59,181 nt of DNA from JANWKA01 sp035533815 (GTDB lineage Bacteria > Bacteroidota > Bacteroidia > Chitinophagales > Chitinophagaceae), in the NCBI GenBank assembly GCA_035533815.1, contig DATLTB010000096.1:1-59181 (forward strand), given 5' to 3'. The position numbers and the translations under genes are program-made. Each line of letters begins with the position of its first letter. The first letter of the stretch is position 1. The notes beneath the pieces were generated by a model that had not been told where the DNA came from, searched no databases, and worked only from the letters and a program-made list of their open reading frames with translations. Shown here piece after piece: positions 25,589-33,839 of the stretch.

Positions 25589-27349
25589 TCAGTGGATGTC
25601 CAGTGTATAGGGCATCCTGGCCTGGATGATTCCATTATACTGGGAAACAGCTTTTAATTCTTCGAAAATCCGGTAATGATCTCCCAATTCCTGTTTCAGC
25701 ATGTTTGCCCTGACACCGGATCGCAGATTCTCCAGGGCAGTCCTGATATCAAATTTCACGGCAGGATACGTTTCCAGCGAATAATGTTTAAGGTGGGCCA
25801 GGCCGGCAGCACAATGTATAGCTGCTTCGATATTGCCAAGCCGGTCCACCAGCCCGATTTTCCGGGCAGCCATTCCCGTCCATACCCGTCCCTGGGCAAT
25901 GCTATCCACGATAACCGGGTCCAGCTTCCTTCCTCTAGCCACTTTGCGTTTAAAATCTGCATATGTCGTATCCACCGATTGCTGGATGATTTGCTTTTCT
26001 TCGCTGGTCAGCGGGCTTCCGAGGCTTCCCAGATCCGCATACCTGGACGTTTTCACTCCGTCAAAAGTGATCCCCAGCTTGTCCTTAAAAAAACTACTGA
26101 AGTCCGGTATCACCCCAAATACACCGATCGAGCCCGTCAGGGTACCCGGTTCAGCAAAGATGCTGTCTGCCATGCAGGAGATGTAATATCCCCCCGAAGC
26201 TGCATAATCCCCCATGGACACCACCACCGGCTTCGATGCCCTGGCCAGGTTAAGTTCCCGCCAGATCTTTTCCGCAGCCAGTGCACTGCCTCCCGGTGAA
26301 TTGACCCGCAGGACTATGGCCTTCACTTTACTGTCCCGGCGAACATTACGGATCAGGCTCACATAATCATCTGCGGCAATCATGGGGCCCCCTCCGTTGT
26401 TTTTCCCATCCACGATGTCCCCTTCAGCATAAATGACAGCAATATAGGATGCATTATCCGGATTGGATATCCTGTTGGCTTCACCATACATTGCCGGACT
26501 GATAAAATGGATGGAATTCCCCCTGGGGATGGTCAGCATCCGCTTTATGGTATCCATTACTTCATCATTATATTTAAGCCCATCCACCAGTTTGAATTCG
26601 TAGGCATCTCGCGCAGTCCGTATTTTGTAATCATTGGCATATTCAGCCAGGTTGGCGGTATCTATATGGCGAAGTGCTCCAATGCCTTCCAGAAAATGAT
26701 GATATTCCTCCTGGAGCAGTACCTGGGTCTGCAAACGGTTAGCCGCTGTCATTTTGACCACCCTCAGGGGCTCGGTAGCGCTTTTGTACTTCCCGTCAAA
26801 AAATATCTGAGGCCGGATCTCCAGCCTGTCTAGCAAACCTTTGAGAAACATTTCCTGGACGGCAAAGCCCCTGAAGTCCAATATCCCTCCGGGATTGAGG
26901 AAAACCTGGGTGGCTGCAGCAGCTATATAATAGTCCTTCTGGGAGATATCATCTCCATAGGCAATGATGAATTTTCCCGATTTCCGGAAATTCAGCAAGG
27001 CATCCCGGATTTCATCTGCGTCCCCTAAACCATTGGGATCCTCCCCCAGTTTGAGATAAATACCCCTGATCCGGGGATCTGCTGCTGCTTCCCGGATGAT
27101 CGTTGCTGTACTGAATAGCCCGGGGACCAGGGATGGGGAGCTATTCAGCCAATGTCCAAGGGGGTCCTGCTGATCCTGTTCGGAAAGCAATTGTGTCAGA
27201 TCCACCACCAACACGGAATTACCCGGGATGACCGGTTTCCCGGAATAGGTAGCTATCATGAAGAAGATAACTAGGACAAGTAAACACAAGCCACTGAAAA
27301 CCACCAGGGAAAGCAGGGAAGCGAAAAATATTTTGAAGAAAGACTTCAT
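25589..27349 (-). CDS. sppA: Signal peptide peptidase SppA (long, 67K type)
   Basis: SppA is an inner-membrane serine protease that degrades cleaved signal peptides. The 586-residue length matches the long, two-domain form. An N-terminal transmembrane helix (about 8-35) is followed by a first S49 domain containing the dyad lysine in FFDGKYKSATEPL, and a second S49 domain with the nucleophile Ser385 in DYAASGGYYIS and the family motif GTLTGSIGVFG. VLRVNSPGGSALAAE supplies the oxyanion region. It is divergent from folK with 71 bases between, and the two -7 boxes nearly touch. Confidence 0.95.
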   Translation of the reverse strand: MKSFFKIFFASLLSLVVFSGLCLLVLVIFFMIATYSGKPVIPGNSVLVVDLTQLLSEQDQQDPLGHWLNSSPSLVPGLFSTATIIREAAADPRIRGIYLKLGEDPNGLGDADEIRDALLNFRKSGKFIIAYGDDISQKDYYIAAAATQVFLNPGGILDFRGFAVQEMFLKGLLDRLEIRPQIFFDGKYKSATEPLRVVKMTAANRLQTQVLLQEEYHHFLEGIGALRHIDTANLAEYANDYKIRTARDAYEFKLVDGLKYNDEVMDTIKRMLTIPRGNSIHFISPAMYGEANRISNPDNASYIAVIYAEGDIVDGKNNGGGPMIAADDYVSLIRNVRRDSKVKAIVLRVNSPGGSALAAEKIWRELNLARASKPVVVSMGDYAASGGYYISCMADSIFAEPGTLTGSIGVFGVIPDFSSFFKDKLGITFDGVKTSRYADLGSLGSPLTSEEKQIIQQSVDTTYADFKRKVARGRKLDPVIVDSIAQGRVWTGMAARKIGLVDRLGNIEAAIHCAAGLAHLKHYSLETYPAVKFDIRTALENLRSGVRANMLKQELGDHYRIFEELKAVSQYNGIIQARMPYTLDIH

Positions 27350-27378
27350 GGATCAAAATAATTTATTTTTAAAAGATT

Positions 27379-27386
27379 CAAAAATA
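27379..27386 (-). promoter_or_regulatory. Possible -7 box for sppA
   Basis: TATTTTTG on the minus strand matches TAnnTTTG and ends 29 bases upstream of the sppA ATG. No exact TTG is present at the -33 position. Confidence 0.4.
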
Positions 27387-27397
27387 CGCCGATTTGT

Positions 27398-27405
27398 TAC
27401 ATTTG
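27398..27405 (+). promoter_or_regulatory. Possible -7 box for folK
   Basis: TACATTTG matches TAnnTTTG and ends 15 bases before the folK ATG at 27421. The -33 TTG is missing. It is only 11 bases from the oppositely directed sppA box. Confidence 0.4.
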
Positions 27406-27420
27406 TTCCAGAACCGCTTT

Positions 27421-27924
27421 ATGAACACGGCATATTTACTAATAGGCAGTAACCAGGGAGACAGAGAATCTTATTTGCGCAAAGCGGTGGAACTTGTCTC
27501 CAGGCAGATCGGCAAAATTGAACAAATTTCTTCTGTTTATGAGACTGCAGCCTGGGGGAAGATAGAACAACCCGATTATCTGAATCAGGCTGTCCGGGTC
27601 AATACCTATCTGAAGACCGGAGAGTTACTGAAGGCAATTCTTGCCATTGAAGTAAACATGGGAAGGATACGCAGGAAGATCTGGGAACCCCGGATTATTG
27701 ACATCGATATCCTTTTCTATAACAAGGATATCATAAATGAAGAACATCTTCATATTCCTCATGCACACCTTCAGGAAAGACGTTTTGTCCTTGTTCCCCT
27801 GGCTGAAATTGACCCGGAGTTTATCCATCCCATACTCAATCTACCCATCAGTGAACTATTGGAAGCATGTCAGGATACCCTGCAGGTGAAAAAGTATTCC
27901 CCTGTTCCTGTCCGTTACCTGTAA
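27421..27924 (+). CDS. folK: 2-amino-4-hydroxy-6-hydroxymethyldihydropteridine diphosphokinase
   Basis: FolK transfers pyrophosphate from ATP to 6-hydroxymethyl-7,8-dihydropterin, the step before dihydropteroate synthase in folate synthesis. The 167-residue protein has the start AYLLIGSNQGDR, the pterin-site SSVYETAAWG and QPDYLNQAV, and the metal/ATP motif EPRIIDIDILFYN, followed by IPHAHLQERRFVLVPLAEIDP. The ATG at 27421 is chosen over a TTG at 27394, as it gives the family N-terminus. The next gene, a deoxynucleoside kinase, begins 52 bases later on the same strand; this pairing is common in Bacteroidota. Confidence 0.96.
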   Translation: MNTAYLLIGSNQGDRESYLRKAVELVSRQIGKIEQISSVYETAAWGKIEQPDYLNQAVRVNTYLKTGELLKAILAIEVNMGRIRRKIWEPRIIDIDILFYNKDIINEEHLHIPHAHLQERRFVLVPLAEIDPEFIHPILNLPISELLEACQDTLQVKKYSPVPVRYL

Positions 27925-27976
27925 TGCCTGGTCGCGGCTAAATCCTATATTGCATTCTTTACGGTCCGGATAGCTC

Positions 27977-28609
27977 ATGCAATACCAATTCATCAGTGTG
28001 GAAGGAAATATCGGTTCTGGTAAGACCACCCTGGCCGCCATGCTCGCCGATCATTTTAACGGAAAGCCGGTACTGGAACAATTTGCCGAAAACCCATTTT
28101 TAGCCCGTTTTTATGAAGATCCGCAACAGTTCGCTTTTCCGCTGGAGCTGTTTTTCCTTGCAGAACGGTACAAGCAGCTCAAGGACACCCTGCAAACCAG
28201 GGATATTTTCGGTGGTGCGGTGATCTCGGATTACCTGTTCACCAAATCCCTGCTTTTCGCCAGGGTCAACCTGCCGGAGGAAGAATACCGGATATACCAG
28301 AAACTTTTTGATATCCTGAGTCCCCAGATCGTACAGCCGGACCTGCTCATCTACCTCCATGCCCCATTGGCCAGGTTAATGGACAATATCAGGAAAAGAA
28401 ACCGGTCCTACGAACAGAAAATCACTCCGGAATATTTATTCAATTTACAGGAAGCCTATGTCCAGTACATAAAGCAACATCATTTCCGGACCCTGGTCAT
28501 TGATGTAGCCAAAGCTGATTTTGCCGGTAACCCCACGCAGTTCGGAGCCATCCTCGATGCCCTGGAAAGGACCTACGATGAAGGCCAGCATTATTTGGGG
28601 CTGGAGTAA
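27977..28609 (+). CDS. Deoxynucleoside kinase
   Basis: This 210-residue cytoplasmic enzyme phosphorylates deoxynucleosides for nucleotide salvage. Residues 8-17 form the P-loop EGNIGSGKTT; LEQFAENPFLARFYEDP and PLELFFLAERYKQL build the nucleoside pocket, DYLFTKSLLFA corresponds to the DRS/ERS-type motif region, and NIRKRNRSYEQKI is the arginine-rich lid. These features fit the dGK/dAK/dCK family; substrate preference cannot be decided. It follows folK on the same strand and is probably co-transcribed. Confidence 0.9.
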   Translation: MQYQFISVEGNIGSGKTTLAAMLADHFNGKPVLEQFAENPFLARFYEDPQQFAFPLELFFLAERYKQLKDTLQTRDIFGGAVISDYLFTKSLLFARVNLPEEEYRIYQKLFDILSPQIVQPDLLIYLHAPLARLMDNIRKRNRSYEQKITPEYLFNLQEAYVQYIKQHHFRTLVIDVAKADFAGNPTQFGAILDALERTYDEGQHYLGLE

Positions 28610-28649
28610 TTAATGCCGGCAGGAATTAAGGTATATCTGCAATGTCGCG

Positions 28650-28724
<75 letters not shown>

Positions 28725-28779
28725 ATAGTTTGAAAGCAAAATTAACGCAAATGCTTTCAAAAGCAAAACCGCCCCGAAG

Positions 28780-29343
28780 CTATTTTTCGGATTCCCCGGT
28801 GAATCCATCTTTCTCATTACGAAAAAGCAGGTTGAATGTCGTCAGTGAACCATAGCAGCGGGTGATATACAGTTGTATCTCGATTTTATCTTCATCACTC
28901 AGCAGTTTATGGCTATTTATTTTCTGTTCCAGCACCCGCAAACGGTCCCGCAGCATGACAATCTTGTGGAAAAAGACTTCGATGGGAATCTCCTTGGATT
29001 TAATTTCCGGTGAACCAGGCTGAAGAATAATCTTCCCTTTTATCCAGCGCCCCGCAAGGGGTATATTTTCCGTGAGATCTGTATAATCCTCGAAAGCCTG
29101 CCGGATTATCATTTCCAGGTATTCTCTCGTAATATATGATTCGTCCTGATTGACTGCTTCCACCAGTTCCAGCGTATCGGTATTCCGGGATATTTCCACG
29201 CTACCTTTATCCGGAAACATGATGAACAAAGAGACCAGGTCCTGTTTGTATATGACCCCCAGGCCAAAGTCCGGATGGCGTACCCTGGTCCCAATGCCGG
29301 TATTTTTAATCATGGCTTTTTTTTTCACAGCAATATTAATCAT
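28780..29343 (-). CDS. Conserved hypothetical protein with beta-rich N-terminus
   Basis: This protein of about 187 residues was not matched to a characterised family. Its N-terminal part (GTRVRHPDFGLGVIYKQDLVS, then FIMFPDKGSVEIS) resembles the small beta-barrel tudor/CarD-like fold seen in several Bacteroidota hypothetical proteins, and the rest is predicted mainly helical, including IPIEVFFHKIVMLRDRLRVL and KIEIQLYITRCYGSL. It has no signal peptide or membrane segment. The start is uncertain: ATG codons at 29343 and 29313 and a GTG at 29364 are in frame; 29343 has GAGG upstream on its strand, and 29313 follows a run of nine A residues. It stands alone next to tRNA-His. Confidence 0.7.
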   Translation of the reverse strand: MINIAVKKKAMIKNTGIGTRVRHPDFGLGVIYKQDLVSLFIMFPDKGSVEISRNTDTLELVEAVNQDESYITREYLEMIIRQAFEDYTDLTENIPLAGRWIKGKIILQPGSPEIKSKEIPIEVFFHKIVMLRDRLRVLEQKINSHKLLSDEDKIEIQLYITRCYGSLTTFNLLFRNEKDGFTGESEK

Positions 29344-29364
29344 TTTACCGGCCTCATATAACAC

Positions 29365-29813
29365 CGGGAGCTAAGTCAATACCCAGTAACTAAGGAGCTG
29401 TTTCTATTTGAAATTATCCGCTCATCCATAAAGAAAGCATATCCCGGACAGTTTTTAATGCTGCATAACAGATGTACTAAAATTCCTTGTGGGTTAACAC
29501 AGTGTTAATATGGGGTCACAATCTGGCTGTCAGGGGAAAAGCAGATACCTTTGTTCCGAGAATAATTAATTCTTCTTAAATCACGGCCTGCTGTAATAAG
29601 GTAGTTCCCCGAAAAACAGTGGCACAGCTCTTGCTTTGTATTTCTAGCCAGGGGAGATAGGTGCTTCAAGTGATGAATGGACGGATTCGGATATAAAGTA
29701 TTTACAAAGCTGGTTGCCCTTTCATCACAATATTTATTTTCAGCAGTTCATGTGAAGTTAACTTTGAAAAATAAATGAGTCGTACACTAATGATTACAAT
29801 AATTAAAAAAACA
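29365..29813. other. Regulatory-looking gap upstream of the receptor-like gene
   Basis: The 449 bases hold no recognisable gene. Two exact TAnnTTTG boxes read toward the receptor-like gene at 29814 (TACCTTTG at 29546-29553 and TAACTTTG at 29759-29766), neither with a TTG at the right distance, and a perfect palindrome at 29494-29508 lies upstream of both. Confidence 0.5.
29494..29508. promoter_or_regulatory. Palindromic candidate operator
   Basis: TTAACAC and GTGTTAA are exact complements around a single A. The site is about 40 bases upstream of the first -7-like box and about 305 bases upstream of the receptor-like gene, the kind of symmetric site a dimeric regulator would bind. Confidence 0.35.
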
Positions 29814-32312
29814 ATGAAAAGAATTTACACTTGGTTTGGCTTTACCTTATTGATTCCAGTACTGGCAATGGCCCAGGGAACTCCCCAGTTTTCAGGCAGA
29901 CAAGCAGGCAGTGGCAAAGGTCCAAATATCGGACATCTTTTCGGCAGAATTGTGGATTCACAGACCGGGAAAGGTGTCGAGTTTGCTACAGTTACCCTTT
30001 TAAAGACCAAGGATACTTCAGTTGTCACCGGAGTGTATACAAAGGCCAACGGTGATTTCAGCCTGGATAATCTACCCTCAGGTCAGTTCATCCTTCGTAT
30101 CAATTTTATCGGGTATATACCCATCGAACAGCCAGAAATCATTTCCCCCCCTAACCATGTCGAAAAGGATCTGGGTAATATCAAGCTCCAGCCCACGGCC
30201 CAGGCTCTCCGGGAAGTCGAAGTGACCGGACAGAAAAGTACTTTTGTGTTGGGCCTGAACAAAAAAGTGTTCAATGTAGCCAAAAGCCTGGCCAGCGTCG
30301 GGGGCACTGCCACAGATGTACTCAGGCAGGTTCCCACCGTAAATGTGGATGTGGATGGCAATGTAACGCTCCGCAACGGCACCCCTACCATTTTTGTGGA
30401 TGGCAAACAAACGCCCCTCACCCTGGATGAGATCCCTGCAGATGAAATCCAGAGTATTGAGATCATCACCAATCCGTCAGCTAAATATGACGCCGCAGGT
30501 CAGAGCGGAATAATCAACATTGTGCTGAAGAAAAACCGAAAACCCGGCATCAATGGCAATGTCATGGCTGGCGCCGGATCATATGATAAATACAATGCAG
30601 GAGCAAGCCTGAATATTTATAAAAACCCCATCAATATCAACCTGCATTATTTTGTACATTCAGAAGATAATCCAATGTATGATACCACAATCCGCAATAA
30701 CCTGTATCAGAATAATTACCTAAACCAGTACGAGAATGATTTCAACAAACACCTTTTCCAGGTTGGGAGGATCGGAATTGACTGGTCCCTGGATAACAGA
30801 AATACCCTATCCGTACAGGGAGGAATGGGTGGAGGATACTGGAGTTCATTCAATGGCCTGAGCACCGATTACCTGAATGCCAGTCAGGTGCAGGATTCCA
30901 CCAGTCTGCGGTATACCCAGAATTCAGCCCATTTCCACTTCATTTCCGGGGATATTAACTTTACTCATAATTTTACAAAGAAAAAGGAACAGTTCTCTGC
31001 AGAAGCGGATATAAGGCAGTTCAATGTACCCAGTACTGGCTATTATAATACCATTGCTTATGACTCCTCCGGACAGCAGAGCCTGCTGCCGATACTTCAG
31101 ACCAATGATGGAAATGGGCATAACAAGATCGTCACCTTACAAAGTGATTATACCGATCCGCTCCGCAAGGGAAAGGGGAAATTTGAAACCGGAGTAAAAG
31201 TGACTCTCTTTAACAGCCTAAACCTGGCTACGGTAAGCAATTATGATTATCCCAGCAAAAACTATCTGGAAGATACAATTGCATCCTATAATTATGCTTA
31301 CCAGGAACAGGATTTTGCCGGGTATGCCAGCTATTCGGACTCTTATGGCCATTTCAGTTATCAGGTGGGCCTGCGGTACGAAGATTATCATTTTATAGGT
31401 AATAATTACCAGGAATCCAGCCAATTCACTTATACTCAGCCAGGATTTTATCCCAGCGTTTTCCTTACACAGCAAATCGGGAAATATTCCCAGTTACAGC
31501 TGAACTATTCCCGACGGGTGGACCGCCCATCCTTCTGGCAGATCAGTCCAAGGATCAATTATAGTAACCCCCAGAATCTGACTGAGGGCAACCCTGAACT
31601 AAAACCTCAGTATACCAATTCTTTTGAATTCAATTACGACCTGAACAAAGGGAAAAACAATCTGCTGGCCACGTTGTATTTCCGGAATACCAATGACCTG
31701 ATCACTTCCTATGTGACCCCATTATATGGGGATACCCTGCTCAGCACTTTTGTCAATGCCAATACAGCTAATACGTATGGGGCGGAAATATCCATGGACC
31801 GGCAGATCACCAATTGGTGGGATATCATGGGTAACTTCAACTTATATGAAACCAATATCATGGCATCCAATCTTGCCCAGAACCTGTCCAACTCGGGGCT
31901 GAGCTGGTTCGTGAAGGTAAATTCCAATACTACGCTACCGGCCCATTTTACCCTGCAGCTGACCGGACATTACGAGGGCCCCCGGATCATTCCTCAGGGC
32001 AGTGTGAGCCCCACTGGTTCCCTTGACCTCGCTTTACGGAAGGATTTTCTGAAAAACAGGGCTGCCAGCCTTACCTTGGCGCTGATCGATGTATTCAATT
32101 CGGAAATATTTACCACCAAAACCAATTCTCCCGGACTGTTCACCCAGATTTCAACCCGTAAACGACAATCCCGGATACTCAGGCTCAATTTCAGCTATCG
32201 CTTCGGCAAGAATAACCTGAACTTTGGCAAAAAGAAACCGAAACCGGTAAACAATACTCCGGAACAAGATATTATTGGAAATGGGCAGGGTGGCGGAGGA
32301 ACCAGGCCCTGA
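29814..32312 (+). CDS. TonB-receptor-like outer-membrane beta-barrel protein
   Basis: The 832-residue protein has a signal peptide (KRIYTWFGFTLLIPVLAMAQ), a CarboxypepD_reg-like domain (about 40-125; GRIVDSQTGKGVEFATVTLL), a plug-like domain (about 130-215; VADVLRQ-type region reads ATDVLRQVPTVNVDVDGNV and IEIITNPSAKYDAAG), and a long barrel of the OMP_b-brl_3 type to the C-terminus. This is the non-SusC branch of Bacteroidota TonB-dependent-receptor-like proteins; a substrate cannot be inferred. The ATG at 29814 is chosen over 29775 because it directly precedes the signal peptide and leaves room after the -7-like box at 29759. No SusD-like partner is nearby. The C-terminus ends in a glycine-rich tail. 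Confidence 0.88.
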   Translation: MKRIYTWFGFTLLIPVLAMAQGTPQFSGRQAGSGKGPNIGHLFGRIVDSQTGKGVEFATVTLLKTKDTSVVTGVYTKANGDFSLDNLPSGQFILRINFIGYIPIEQPEIISPPNHVEKDLGNIKLQPTAQALREVEVTGQKSTFVLGLNKKVFNVAKSLASVGGTATDVLRQVPTVNVDVDGNVTLRNGTPTIFVDGKQTPLTLDEIPADEIQSIEIITNPSAKYDAAGQSGIINIVLKKNRKPGINGNVMAGAGSYDKYNAGASLNIYKNPININLHYFVHSEDNPMYDTTIRNNLYQNNYLNQYENDFNKHLFQVGRIGIDWSLDNRNTLSVQGGMGGGYWSSFNGLSTDYLNASQVQDSTSLRYTQNSAHFHFISGDINFTHNFTKKKEQFSAEADIRQFNVPSTGYYNTIAYDSSGQQSLLPILQTNDGNGHNKIVTLQSDYTDPLRKGKGKFETGVKVTLFNSLNLATVSNYDYPSKNYLEDTIASYNYAYQEQDFAGYASYSDSYGHFSYQVGLRYEDYHFIGNNYQESSQFTYTQPGFYPSVFLTQQIGKYSQLQLNYSRRVDRPSFWQISPRINYSNPQNLTEGNPELKPQYTNSFEFNYDLNKGKNNLLATLYFRNTNDLITSYVTPLYGDTLLSTFVNANTANTYGAEISMDRQITNWWDIMGNFNLYETNIMASNLAQNLSNSGLSWFVKVNSNTTLPAHFTLQLTGHYEGPRIIPQGSVSPTGSLDLALRKDFLKNRAASLTLALIDVFNSEIFTTKTNSPGLFTQISTRKRQSRILRLNFSYRFGKNNLNFGKKKPKPVNNTPEQDIIGNGQGGGGTRP

Positions 32313-32395
32313 GGAAACTTTTTTGACTGAACTCAGCCGGCTGGATTTGTTCCCTGCTATCCGGCCCTCAATCACCCGGAATAATTGACCGTCCT

Positions 32396-33088
32396 ATGAA
32401 ATGGCTATTACTCATCTTACCCCTGTGCTTACGGATTGGGATACCAAGCGGTACCCGGATTGCCGGGGATTTCCCTGCCGCTATACCGGATTCTCTGGTG
32501 GCCAGGGGCTTGAGGCAGGCCCTGGAGGTTGGCGCGGAGAATGCTTCCCGGCAGTTGTCTGCGGAAAACGGGTATTATGGCAATCCCGCTGTTAAAATAC
32601 TGCTGCCCCCCGAAGCCGCAAAGGTGGAGATCACCCTCAGCAGGATGGGCATGGGTTCCCTGGTGGACCATGCCGTGCTGGCCATGAACCGGGCAGCAGA
32701 ACAGGCCGCAAAATCAGCAGCCCCGATTTTTTTACAAGCCATACGCAGGATGCAGATCTCCGATGCAGTCCATATCCTGACCGGAGGCCCTCATGCCGCT
32801 ACTGATTACCTGCAAAAAACCACTACTCCGGCCCTGACTGCCGCTTTCCATCCTGTCATCGATTCCTGCCTGGAAAAGACAGGAGCTACCCGGTACTGGA
32901 CCCAGGTTTTCAGCACCTATAACCGCATTCCCTTTACCCGGAAAGTAAATCCTAATCTGGGCGTTTATGTAACTGAAAAGGCGCTGGACGGATTGTTTTA
33001 CAATATTGGCCTGGAAGAACAGAAAATCCGAATGGATCCTGCCGCACAGGTCAGCAGCCTGCTTCGAACGGTATTCGGTAACCGGTGA
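32396..33088 (+). CDS. DUF4197 domain-containing protein
   Basis: The 230-residue protein fits DUF4197, a family of secreted or periplasmic proteins of unknown function. After a signal peptide (about 1-22) it shows the family elements VARGLRQALEVGAENASRQL, YYGNPAVKILLPPEA, LVDHAVLAMNRAAEQAAKSA, ISDAVHILTGGPHAATDYL and VTEKALDGLFYNIGLEEQKIR. Residue patterns suggest a mostly helical fold. It starts 83 bases after the receptor-like gene on the same strand; its 3' end is 10 bases from the convergent pcm gene. Confidence 0.88.
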   Translation: MKWLLLILPLCLRIGIPSGTRIAGDFPAAIPDSLVARGLRQALEVGAENASRQLSAENGYYGNPAVKILLPPEAAKVEITLSRMGMGSLVDHAVLAMNRAAEQAAKSAAPIFLQAIRRMQISDAVHILTGGPHAATDYLQKTTTPALTAAFHPVIDSCLEKTGATRYWTQVFSTYNRIPFTRKVNPNLGVYVTEKALDGLFYNIGLEEQKIRMDPAAQVSSLLRTVFGNR

Positions 33089-33098
33089 ATCAGGGGAA

Positions 33099-33773
33099 TC
33101 ACCCTTTCCTGCCTTCCAGCATCGGTACAAAGGAAAAATTATCGTACACTTCCTGTTCATATTCCTCCTTCCCGGTTTTGATCAGCCTGATCATGCGCTG
33201 GCCTTCGGTTCCGCCGACTGGAATGACCATCAGTCCTCCGGTCTTCAGTTGCTCCAGGAGTTTATCCGGAATTAAAGGAGCGGCGGCAGTGACTATGATC
33301 TTATCAAAGGGTGCATAAGTTGGCAGGCCTTCGTATCCGTCTCCGTAGAAAAAACGGATGGTGGGATACTTAGGGACTAAAAGAAAATCCTTCATCTGAT
33401 CATATAGTTTTTTTTGCCTTTCTATCGAATACACCGCTGCCCCCATTTCCGCCAGTATAAAAGCCTGATAGCCGCTGCCTGTACCAATCTCCAGCACCTT
33501 ATCGAAATGGTGGACATCCAGCAGCTGAGTCTGATAGGCTACGGTATAGGGTTGAGAAATCGTTTGCCCTTCGGAAATCGGGAAAGCCCTGTCCTGGTAA
33601 GCAAAAGCCCCTAGTGCGGTATCCATGAAGAAATGCCTGGGTACAGTATTGATCGCGTCAAGTACATTTTCCGCGGTAATCCCTTTTTCCCTCAGGCCGA
33701 CGACCAGCCGGTTCCGGAGTCCCTGTTCCCGGTAGGTATCTTCCTGTTTTCCCATTGTTTCAAAATTAATCAT
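33099..33773 (-). CDS. pcm: Protein-L-isoaspartate O-methyltransferase
   Basis: Pcm methylates isoaspartyl residues of damaged proteins so they can revert to aspartate. The 224-residue protein contains ISEGQTISQPYTVAYQTQLL, the SAM-binding motif KVLEIGTGSGYQAFILAEM, the VYSIERQKKL motif and the post-motif region PFDKIIVTAAAPLIPDKLLE. All are standard for the family, which is cytoplasmic. The ATG at 33773 begins MINFETMGKQED. It is divergent from the phosphohexomutase gene with 66 bases between. Confidence 0.95.
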   Translation of the reverse strand: MINFETMGKQEDTYREQGLRNRLVVGLREKGITAENVLDAINTVPRHFFMDTALGAFAYQDRAFPISEGQTISQPYTVAYQTQLLDVHHFDKVLEIGTGSGYQAFILAEMGAAVYSIERQKKLYDQMKDFLLVPKYPTIRFFYGDGYEGLPTYAPFDKIIVTAAAPLIPDKLLEQLKTGGLMVIPVGGTEGQRMIRLIKTGKEEYEQEVYDNFSFVPMLEGRKG

Positions 33774-33839
33774 TCAAAGATGATTTAAGTGAGCTGTTAT
33801 GCGATTTTGTGTTTATTTTTAATACTGATTGATCCGATT

